Assembly: GCA_036244855.1 (NCBI GenBank)
Contig: BQKZ01000084.1
Span: forward strand, 13,515-77,514
Length of the DNA stretch: 64,000 nt
Reading direction: 5' to 3'
Source: Temnopleurus reevesii
Taxonomy: Eukaryota > Echinodermata > Echinoidea > Temnopleuroida > Temnopleuridae
Shown: positions 22,906 through 34,900 of the stretch, piece after piece
How positions within the stretch are numbered: the stretch's first letter is position 1
Layout: every line of letters begins with the position of its first letter
Translations under genes and position numbers: made by a program
Notes under the pieces: generated by a model
Told to the model about the DNA's origin: nothing
The model's input: the letters and a program-made list of their open reading frames with translations, nothing else
Database searches by the model: none

Positions 22906-25900
22906 CTGTGATAAAAATGTGAAAAAATGGAAGAAATCAGAAAATAGTAATTTCAACTGATTTCCTTTTGCTTTAAATAGAATATTTTAGACAGGCATTG
23001 TCACACATAAACATGTAGTTTTTTTATTTTTTATGATCAAATAATTTCATTCTTTTCTTTAGATTTCCTGTCAAAAGAAATATTATGCTGTGACAAATAC
23101 TGTTTGGTGAAGATGCCATCGTCTTAAAAGCTTTTGTACATTTTGGTGGCAGCGGTGGGATAAATAGTTGCAGTATTGAAGTTCACTGATTGACTGTGTT
23201 AAGGTATAAAAACATGGCAGTTTTGTAGTCTATTTTCTAAAAGATTGCAGAATATTGAGATGATGGGTATCTAGTAAACTGAAGTTGCTACATTTTGGTG
23301 GCAGCAGAGGGATATAGCATACCAATGTAATATAGAAGTTAAATGATCAACCGTGTTGAGGTACTAAAATACAAAAGTTTTTGCGGTCTATTTTTTACAA
23401 GATCGGACACATTGATTTATTGGGTATCAAGTAAACTAAAGTTACATTTTGGTGGCAGCAGTGGGATATAGCTTATCGATGTAATATTGATCGACTGTAT
23501 AGAGGTAGAAAAAGCTTATAACAGTTTTTGCAGTCTATTTTTTGAGAGATCAGAGCGAATTGGAATAAACTGAGTATAACTAAGAAGTATAGACAACCAA
23601 GTAAAAGACGCTATGGGTATCAAGTAAACTTTGCTACATTTTGGTGGCAGCAGTGGGATATAGCTTACTGCTACAGTATTGAAGTTCACTGATCAACTTT
23701 GTTGAGGTATGAAAATATGGTAGTTTTTGCAGTCTACTTTTTAAAAAGATTGAGAAAAATTGAGTTTATGGGTATCTTGAAAACCTTGCTACATTTTGGT
23801 GGCAGCAGTGGGATATAGCTAACTACTATAGTATTGGAGTTCACTGATCGACTGTGGTTATATATGAATATACAGCAGTTTTCCAGTCTATATTTTAGAG
23901 GATAAACCAAATTAAGTTGATCTCATTACTAGTGGGAACCCTGCTTAAGTAATAAGTATACACAAGAATAAAAAAGATGTAGTGGATATCTCATAAGCTT
24001 TTATACATTTTGGTGGCAGCAGTGGGATATAGCTAACTATTATAGTATTGGAGTTCACTGATCGACTGTAATGAGGTATGAATATACAGCAGTTTTACAG
24101 TCTATATTCTAAAAGATAGGGCAAATTGAGTTGATGAATACCTAGTAAACTAAAGTTGCTACATTTCGGTGGCAGCAGAGGGATATAGCTAAGTGATTTA
24201 GTATTGAAGTTCACTGATCAATTGTGTTGAGATATGAAAATATTCAGTTTTGCAGTTCTGACAGATTGGGGGACATCAAGTTGATGTAATCAGCAGTTAG
24301 AACCTAGTATCAGTAAGGCAGATGTTGACTGGGAGTTTGCCAGTAATCAAGATGTTTTGGACCATCACAAATTGACTTGAGTTGGTTCCTGCACTGCATG
24401 ATTAAGCCATGGATGGTGACGTTCTGGTGACGTTCTGGTGACGTTCTCTCTCTGTCTCTCTCTTTCTCTCTCAGACTTTCTAGACATGAAATATAAGATG
24501 AGAAGTCTTCTAACAGGCATCAAGTGGACTTTGGTAGATTTAAAGATTTTGGGAAGCAAGTTGACCTCACCAGCATGGGAGAAGTGGGGGGTAACACAGT
24601 CAAACCTCGTTATAACGAGGGTCTTGACACCAGAGAAATTATCTCTTTATATCGAAACCTTGTTATATCAGGGCCAAAATACAATAAAATACAAAGAGAT
24701 AACACCCTGAAAACTACCTTGCTATAACGAGATCTCGTTATATCAGTGCTCTTTATAACGAGGTTGGAATGTACTTACCTAATGATAGCTCATCATATAG
24801 TGATCCTTTCCTCTGTGCTGAGACTAGATCTGCTCTACCAGGGAACGGAGAATATATCTTCATCTTTTCATCACAGCAGCTAGTCCAAGTTTCTGAAAAT
24901 AACCAGAAGAAAGCACATGTCATCATCATTAAATTGAAAGAGCAATTCTGATTCGTTACTGGTCAGTCCACTTAACAAAATGCACAAGCAACAAAGTTCT
25001 GGATTGGCCATTTTCATTTGCTTTATGATACGGGACTCTGAAATCTAATACAGTCAAACTTCTGCTTGTGGCCACCTGTCCATTGTGTCCTCCTGTCTAT
25101 TATGATCACTGATATTGAACAACATGTCTCAAAAGATCATTTGTCTGCCAGACATCTAACTCAAACCAATGGACATTGTTTACTTTACATTTTGAGACCT
25201 GAAAAATTGTACAGAATAAATAAAATACTGTACAAAACAATATTTTAGCACATAATAATCTCATGACTGTTTCTATAGCAAATTCACTGAATTTCAGACA
25301 TATCAACTTGTTATGTAGTTGTTATTTTCACGCTTTGGGAGATAATTGTGCGAAAGTCTATGGGCATTAAAATGAGTGAAAATTTTAGCAAGTTAATGGT
25401 TATAAAATTTGCGAAAATAAAACCCCTGTAAAAATACAAGTGTATAAAGCATCTGATGATTTGGGCATTTATTCACACGAAAACACATTAACAGCTTACA
25501 AAAGTGTTTTTTTAGCTTTCAAAACGATAAATTACTCACCAATATTAATTATCTGCTCCTCAAAAGCCTTCAGCCACATTTCAAGCTCTTCATCGGACTC
25601 TGCCGTGAATGGGTGTTTTCTGACAGGTTTGCCATGGCAACCACCGATCACAAACGAGAGTGGGTCTGTGCAACATGTTGACCGTACAGCTGAAGAGTTC
25701 TGCAAAACACAAGAAAATCAGTCAATTTGTAATGTACATATTAGAATTAGGAAGATTTACTATCAGTTAAGTTGTGTATTACATACAAATAATATCCAGC
25801 CTAAATAATTTGGACATATCACTACTGAAATTATTCTTTAGATTTGTTGCTTGTAATGTAATCATATCTATAACAGTTGACAGCTAACTGGATTTTGCAC

Positions 25901-28900
25901 ATTCAGAATGCACAGCTGCTAGCCTCATATTTATAAAAATCATATTATTTTATCATATCATCTTATATTCGAAGAAAAAAAAAATCATATTCTTAGTTTC
26001 CGTGCACTTTCCAACAATGTATCTCAAGGACTATAAATGTCCTATTTTTTAATGGGATAAAATCCTACTAGTTGGCAGTCTTGATCAGAAATTTGAGAGG
26101 CATACAAAGTGAGCTAACCTTTGAGGCATCATCATCAGTAGCATCATCCTAACATCATAGTTTGGATTCCGGTAATCTACACCAGTCTCTTTGATACTAA
26201 GAACACTTACAAGAGAGAATCCTGACCAAAAGGGTCAAACCAAAGTGAGGTTCTTACCTTTGTGAGTTGTAGGGGGTGTTGTTCAAAAGTTGCAGGAGTT
26301 TGCAGTTGATCGGAATGCGCAATCAAAATCATTGTTTCATGCGCATCTAATAAGAAGCGCATATCATGTGCAAATGAAAATGCGCGTTACAATTTCCAAC
26401 TGATTTTCAGTTGATTTGCGATCAATTGCAACTTTTGAACAAGATCCCGTAGACTACTTACTAGTTCGCCGAGGTTCTTATCCATTGCATCATCCCAACA
26501 TCTTAATTTGGGTCCCGGCAATTTAAACAACAGTCTATTTGATACAGAGAGATTCATTACGAAAGGCAGCCAATATCAAAGAGATTTCTTACTTAAGAGG
26601 GCCAAACCAAAGAGAGCTCTTACCTTTGTGAGTTATAGGAGGTGTTATTAAAAAACAACTGCAAATCAACTGGAACTTTGCAAATTGTAACGCGCGGTTT
26701 CATTCGCACATGGTATCCGCATTTAACAAGATGCACATTAAACAATGATTTCGATTGGTGCGTTCCGATCAACTAAAACATGCGATCAATCGCAACTTTT
26801 GAACAACAACCCCTTTGGCTGATTACTGGTTCGCTGAGGTTCTTATCTGTAGAATCATCACAACATCTCAACTTGGAGCCTTTTAATCTAAACCAAAGTC
26901 TGTTTGATGCTAAGAGAATCCTTACAAAGGAGAGCCCTTAACAAAGAGAGCTTGTAACTTCATGAGTTGCTGTGTGATAACTGGTTTGCTGAGGTCCTTA
27001 TCGGTAGAATCATGTTAGCATCATAGTTCGGAGCCTTGTAATCTACACCAGAATCTCCTAGATACTTCAATACCGTTTACCAAAGACCGTCCTCACCATA
27101 GATAACCCTGACAAAAACAGCCATAACCAAAGAGAGCCCTTTAATACTTTTGTGAGTTGTAGACTTATTACTGGTTCACTGAGCGTCTTATCTGTAGAAT
27201 CATCTCAACATCTTAGTTCGAAGCCTTGTAATCTACACCAGAATCTCCTAGATACTTCAATACCGTTTACCAAAGACCGTCCTCACCATAGATAACCCTG
27301 ACAAAAACAGCCATAACCAATGACAACCATTACCTTTGTGAGTTGTAGACTTATTACTGGTTCACTGAGCGTCGNGAGACTCGTTGGATAATAATGCTTA
27401 AAAAGAAAAGAATCACAAAACACACATACCAATTTCCAAGTAAATGGTTATTATTACTGTTTAATATACCTCTAACGAGTCATTCTTAATATATATCAAT
27501 AATATATTAGGACAGAAAATATACATTATACAGGATTTAGCTTCAATTATCAATATAGTGGGTGTCCTTCTGTACATTTTGAGGTACATCAGTATAGAAA
27601 AAACTTGACAAGATCTTGGAAATGTTATTTATTTGAATTTCACCAAAAGTCCCTGCAATTCCTACTAGACATACTTTACACAAGACAGCAAATTGTATAC
27701 CAGAGCACTGCAAACTGTGACATACATACAATTAACTATCCATTAAGTACCATTTGAGCAGCTACTTTTTGGAATTCTTCAGCAAATGAATGAATTACTG
27801 TATAAGCTAATATTTTGGCGTACAGATAGTTTCGCGATTTCTGACCAATTTGACACGTTGGCGTGTTGTTATTTTCACGTTTTTGAAAGTATTTGTACAC
27901 AAATGAATGTGCATCATATAGAGTGGAATTTTCGCGAGGCCATAACCGCGAAATAAGCAAAAATAAAACCACCGCGAAAATTTCAGCTTATACAGTAAAT
28001 GATGAAATTTGAAGAATTAGAAGAGGAAATATGCCTAAACTTAACTTCAAAACACAATATAAACCATTTCCGAAAAATTAAGTCGAACGCAGACAATAGA
28101 TCCATACACCGTGTATTCAGCTGTGCGGACACAACAATGACAAGCCGGTTCAGATTTCAATAGCATTGCAAAGAAGCATTGAATCTGCGTTCTACTCAAT
28201 TTTTCGGAAATAGTTTATATCATGTTTCAATTACATCACAGAACAGAAAACAAAGGTTAAGTGAGCTACTGGAAAGAGAAGGAAAACTCTTGAGAGTAAA
28301 GCCGACCGCACACCATAAAACCAGCTTATGATCCCAGTTTTCAAGAAAGCTTAATCAATTTTGGGATAATTAGGCTAACCGGTGCCTGGAATTACAGTAG
28401 AGCTGAAAATCTATATCTATAAAAGATTCAAGCACACATCTTAGAATGCTGCAGTGTAAATTAATATTTACGGAACACGTTCTGGAGCATTTACCCTGTT
28501 ACAAGCAGAAGTTTCAATCTAAAAATTTCAGAGAAAATAAGGTGCCTCATCAAAGCAATTTGATGAAATTTGATGCGTAGTATCGATCTTGTTATTTTCA
28601 CCATGATAACAGATTTATCACGCTTCTATAAATTAATTAACCTTAGTTTAAAGAATATGCATGGTTATTTCGGAACGTGAAGAATTGATTGTTAACGTTA
28701 TAAACAATCTAAAATAAGGTGCCTCATAAAAGCAATTTGGTGAAATTTGATCCTTAGTATCGATTTTTTGTTGATTTCACAACAATGACAGATTCGACAA
28801 GCTTCTATGAACCAATTTACCTCAGTTTAAGGGACAGGCAGGGTAATTTCGGAACTTATGTTGCAGTTCATTATGAAGAATCAATTAGTAAAGTTACAAA

Positions 28901-31900
28901 AGTCGATAACAGATTTACACAAGTAAGTTTATAATGCTTTTCATAATATCCCACAGACAGCATAATTATGAGGCATTTTGCTCTAAAATGGACAAAAAAT
29001 AATCTTAAAAACCTATGACATTGGTTTGGTCCATCAATTTTCAAAGTGAAATGCAGCAAAATTTGATTATTGTATATCATGTCTATTACAGGAATGTTAA
29101 GATAATAAATTGTTAGTAGAATACTGAGAAAATCCCTAAAATTTTCATTGTATTACTTGTGCAACATGGTTCCATTCTTCAATAGTTATATAAAGACAGA
29201 ATGGATTTTGACATTTTTGGGTAATGAAACATTGGCAAAGGTCTTTGGAAGTTCCTGGAAGAATAGTTATACAAGAATGTATATGTATTATAGAAGAACA
29301 ATGAAAGAAAAACAAGATTTGTTCTGGAATGGAAAAAATGTCAAATTACAGACAAAGCAGTTTACATACATAAACAGAACACAAATAGAAATATAACAAA
29401 ATTTAAGAATAGAGAGATATTAGAAGGCAAGGATACATATTAGCGTAGAAAAGAAAATTAATGCAGCACTATAAAATTAAAAGAACAAAGATAACCTATA
29501 CTTTGAATAAAATCATATCACTCTACAATGACTATACAATGTCTTATTAACGTTTAAAAAATAAATATACCTTTATATGACTATTTTACAAAATGTTAAC
29601 AAGCCTAATGCATAATTAGGGGTTAGGAAAAGATAATAAGAAATTTATCAAATTGTAGCATATCAAAATTGGAAGCATTATGTTATGTTTCATACTTTAC
29701 AATTAAAAAACTCTTTGTTAACTCCATACTTCCTGCAGGAGGTAACTAAATATGGGGAGAGATTTAGAACATTTACACGATTGGCAGCAATAAATACCCA
29801 TTGCCCCACTTGAATCTTCTTCAAAACATTTTAAACAATTATTTATTTCAATTTTATCTAAGAACTTCAGGAAGGGTTAAGATAATCTATATCTTTAGCA
29901 TTTGGTCCAAGGGTAGGAATGTTTACTGTACAGTGGAAGTTGATTACCAGGGCTGCCAACAATGCAAGAGAAAATTCCAAGATTCATGTATTATTTTAGC
30001 TGTCATGGTGGAACATATAGCAAAGCAAAAAATACATTTATAGCAAAAATCAATAGAATAAAGCCTACAAATTTCCAAGCAACTGATACCAATCCCTTTA
30101 TTCATCAGAAATACAGTTTTTTAAACAACTGAAATAGCATGAACAAATGCCTTTCTTCTTTAAAAATAAAATCCAAAGGTCCCTGCTAATATATGCACTG
30201 GTGAAGAGAATTATTTTTCACTCTAAAAAAATATTCAAAGCAATAAATATCATTGTTGCATGGACCACCTCGCGAAATAGAAATAAATGAAAATGTCTCA
30301 TACACTGTTGGCAGCCTTAATTCCACAAAGAGGTAAAAGAACAGGATTGTCATATAAAAAGGTGATTTCAGAAATCCAGGTTCTTTGTTTTCATTCACTT
30401 GGTTATCACGAATGGGATAAAGTAAAATCCACAGAACATAGAAGGTTCCAACTATTCGAGGATAGCTAAACTCTGTGATTTTTCTATCGTGAATTTCCAA
30501 AATGCTGGGAAAAACTATGTCAACGCCATTCACTCATTCCATACTATTGTGACGCATTCTCTATCAATATTGACCATTGTCGGTGTCAAGATTCTCACTA
30601 TTTCTGGAGTAAAATATTCCTTGCTTTTTCCCTGATTTGAGGGATTTTTTAAAATCAAAGGCCCTGACTTTTCCATGACTGGAAAAAGTGGAACTAGTTT
30701 TCAAGATAGTGTGGGAACCTTGCATCGGGATTATCAAAACAATATTCATTGCATGACATAAATTGACAACAAATCAGAGTGTACCGTCTGTCTCTTTAAG
30801 AAGTGACGGTAGCCAAAGGGTAATGTTGCACGAAACAATCACTATATTTGTATTTTCATTGAAATGGGTTATATAGAATTAACCTGCGTTACAAAAGGAT
30901 AGCCTTTTGTTTCGTTGCTATGTTGGGGCTTCTTTATTCTCCAAAAGAAGGACATAATATAAACTTTTTAAGAACGAGTTTCGAAGTAGTTGAAACTTCT
31001 CCAGCGAAAGAAACTATATAAAGTTAGGGTTAATATAAGATTTGGGTCAATCACGGTTCTTTATCTCCATGCAACACTACCCCTTGGCTACCGCCAATTC
31101 GCGAAAACATGGATGATAGGTAGGACAACCAACAGACTGTTCTTGGTGTCCTCATTTGTATTGTTCTACAAAATGGTCAACTGAGACAACACATAAAACC
31201 ACTCTATAATGTGTATAGAGTATAGAGGATAGCCCTTGAATTGCTGCTTTGTAAGGACTTATTTATTTTCATGCAACAGTACCCTTTGGCTACCGTCATC
31301 TGGTTAAAACATGAATATGTTGGACAACCAACAGACTGTTCTTGGTAACCTCATTTGTTCTAAAAAAAAATGGCCCACTGGGACATCACACAAAACCACT
31401 CTATACTGCATGGAATATAGTCGAAAGAACAAAATAGTGAAATAAACCACCTCCCCAGTCGGTAGCACATAATTTTTTTGTCTTCTAAGTTTATGGAGAT
31501 CAATGATGTCCCCGGCTGCTGACTAAACTAACGCAAGTCAAGCAGTGGCCTATTTCACAAGAATGCCGGCTAAACTGTAGAGAAGGGAAAGGAAAGAGGG
31601 GCGGCGGCGATGGAATCGAAAACCACTCTATACGCTGTGAAATATAGTCCATATGACCAAATCGTGAAATAAGCCACGTCTCTAGTCCCTCACACATCTT
31701 CTTTGTGCTCCAAGTCTATGGAGGTCAATGAGGTCCCCAGCTGCTGACTTAATAAACGCAAATCTACAGATCAGTGGACTATTTCATGAGAATGCCATCT
31801 AAACTGTAGTTTCCTTTGGAGAAGGGAACGGAAAGAGGGGCGGCGACGAAATCGAAGACATCGACGACAGCGTGGACATGGTAGATGACGTCGGAGGTGA

Positions 31901-34900
31901 GGATTCAGAAGGAGGCTGCACCGGTCTCTTGAAAGGAAGAAGAGGCGACGATGAAAGCGATGACGAAGAGGATGATGACGACGTGCAGGGCACGGCCATG
32001 CTCTGTGATCTCAGCTTGCGTCGGCTGCGGAGGTTGCTGGCTGGAGACGATCCCTGGAAGACATTCTCATCATTGTCTTCTCTGTCTGGCGAAACTGTGA
32101 TAAAAATGTGAAAAAATGGAAGAAATCAGAAAATAGTAATTTCAACTGATTTCCTTTTGCTTTAAATAGAATATTTTAGACAGGCATTGTCACACATAAA
32201 CATGTAGTTTTTTTATTTTTTATGATCAAATAATTTCATTCTTTTCTTTAGATTTCCTGTCAAAAGAAATATTATGCTGTGACAAATACTGTTTGGTGAA
32301 GATGCCATCGTCTTAAAAGCTTTTGTACATTTTGGTGGCAGCGGTGGGATAAATAGTTGCAGTATTGAAGTTCACTGATTGACTGTGTTAAGGTATAAAA
32401 ACATGGCAGTTTTGTAGTCTATTTTCTAAAAGATTGCAGAATATTGAGATGATGGGTATCTAGTAAACTGAAGTTGCTACATTTTGGTGGCAGCAGAGGG
32501 ATATAGCATACCAATGTAATATAGAAGTTAAATGATCAACCGTGTTGAGGTACTAAAATACAAAAGTTTTTGCGGTCTATTTTTTAAAAGATCGGACACA
32601 TTGATTTATTGGGTATCAAGTAAACTAAAGTTACATTTTGGTGGCAGCAGTGGGATATAGCTTATCGATGTAATATTGATCGACTGTATAGAGGTAGAAA
32701 AAGCTTATAACAGTTTTTGCAGTCTATTTTTTGAGAGGTCAGAGCGAATTGGAATAAACTGAGTATAACTAAGAAGTATAGACAACCAAGTAAAAGACGC
32801 TATGGGTATCAAGTAAACTTTGCTACATTTTGGTGGCAGCAGTGGGATATAGCTTACTGCTACAGTATTGAAGTTCACTGATCAACTTTGTTGAGGTATG
32901 AAAATATGGTAGTTTTTGCAGTCTACTTTTTAAAAAGATTGAGAAAAATTGAGTTTATGGGTATCTTGAAAACCTTGCTACATTTTGGTGGCAGCAGTGG
33001 GATATAGCTAACTACTATAGTATTGGAGTTCACTGATCGACTGTGGTTATATATGAATATACAGCAGTTTTCCAGTCTATATTTTAGAGGATAAACCAAA
33101 TTAAGTTGATCTCATTACTAGTGGGAACCCTGCTTAAGTAATAAGTATACACAAGAATAAAAAAGATGTAGTGGATATCTCATAAGCTTTTATACATGTT
33201 GGCGGCAGCAGTGGGATATAGCTAACTATTATAGTATTGGAGTTCACTGATCGACTGTAATGAGGTATGAATATACAGCAGTTTTACAGTCTATATTCTA
33301 AAAGATAGGGCAAATTGAGTTGATGAATACCTAGTAAACTAAAGTTGCTACATTTCGGTGGCAGCAGAGGGATATAGCTAAGTGATTTAGTATTGAAGTT
33401 CACTGATCAATTGTGTTGAGATATGAAAATATTCAGTTTTGCAGTTCTGACAGATTGGGGGACATCAAGTTGATGTAATCAGCAGTTAGAACCTAGTATC
33501 AGTAAGGCAGATGTTGACTGGGAGTTTGCCAGTAATCAAGATGTTTTGGACCATCACAAATTGACTTGAGTTGGTTCCTGCACTGCATGATTAAGCCATG
33601 GATGGTGACGTTCTGGTGACGTTCTGGTGACGTTCTCTCTCTGTCTCTCTCTTTCTCTCTCAGACTTTCTAGACATGAAATATAAGATGAGAAGTCTTCT
33701 AACAGGCATCAAGTGGACTTTGGTAGATTTAAAGATTTTGGGAAGCAAGTTGACCTCACCAGCATGGGAGAAGTGGGGGGTAACACAGTCAAACCTCGTT
33801 ATAACGAGGGTCTTGACACCAGAGAAATTATCTCTTTATATCGAAACCTTGTTATATCAGGGCCAAAATACAATAAAATACAAAGAGATAACACCCTGAA
33901 AACTACCTTGCTATAACGAGATCTCGTTATATCAGTGCTCTTTATAACGAGGTTGGAATGTACTTACCTAATGATAGCTCATCATATAGTGATCCTTTCC
34001 TCTGTGCTGAGACTAGATCTGCTCTACCAGGGAACGGAGAATATATCTTCATCTTTTCATCACAGCAGCTAGTCCAAGTTTCTGAAAATAACCAGAAGAA
34101 AGCACATGTCATCATCATTAAATTGAAAGAGCAATTCTGATTCGTTACTGGTCAGTCCACTTAACAAAATGCACAAGCAACAAAGTTCTGGATTGGCCAT
34201 TTTCATTTGCTTTATGATACGGGACTCTGAAATCTAATACAGTCAAACTTCTGCTAGTGGCCACCTGTCCATTGTGACCTCCTGTCTATAATGATCACTG
34301 ATATTGAACAACATGTCTCAAAAGATCATTTGTCTGCCAGACATCTAACTCAAACCAATGGACATTGTTTACTTTACATTTTGAGACCTGAAAAATTGTA
34401 CAGAATAAATAAAATACTGTACAAAACAATATTTTAGCACATAATAATCTCATGACTGTTTCTATAGCAAATTCACTGAATTTCAGACATATCAACTTTT
34501 TATGAAGTTGCTATTTTCACGTTTTGGAAGGTCATTGTACAAAAGCCTATGCGTATTATTATAAATTAAAATTTTAGCATATTCATATAACAACATTTGT
34601 TGTAACACCTAGCTGCATCAGGCCACTGAGGAATAGTGCGACTTACTAACCAGTTTTGTTTGAATTTTAGGCTCTCCTAAAGGACTGGTGAGTATTTTGC
34701 CAATTTACAACATAGATCCGAAATTGGGGAAAACACCTGTGAAAATGTCACTATTATACAGTATTTGATTGTTTTGGCATTTATTTACACAAAAACAAAT
34801 TAACAGCTTACAAAAAGCTTTTTTCCAGCTTTTAAAATGATAAATTTCTCACCAATATTGATAATCTGCTCCTCAAATGCCTTCAGCCACATTTCAAGCT

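Larger units (their letters stand above)
26120..27374 (-). repeat. Array of decayed rhotekin exon 9 copies (haplotype B)
   Basis: At least five degenerate copies of the exon 9 core begin near 26,120, 26,452, 26,815, 26,970 and 27,158, with a sixth starting at 27,330 and cut by the joint at 27,375. They keep the ...GTAGAATCATC...ATCTACACCA... landmarks and often the donor. They carry stops: in the copy near 27,160 the CWDD Trp codon is TGA. Two copies are split by 180-base MITEs at 26,272 and 26,638. Spacers of 80-120 bases contain further repeats. Confidence 0.75.

Noticed and set aside
23130..24200. Regularly spaced repeats resembling a CRISPR array
   Set aside because: Spacing is irregular (151-211 bases), spacers are related to each other, and the DNA is clearly animal.
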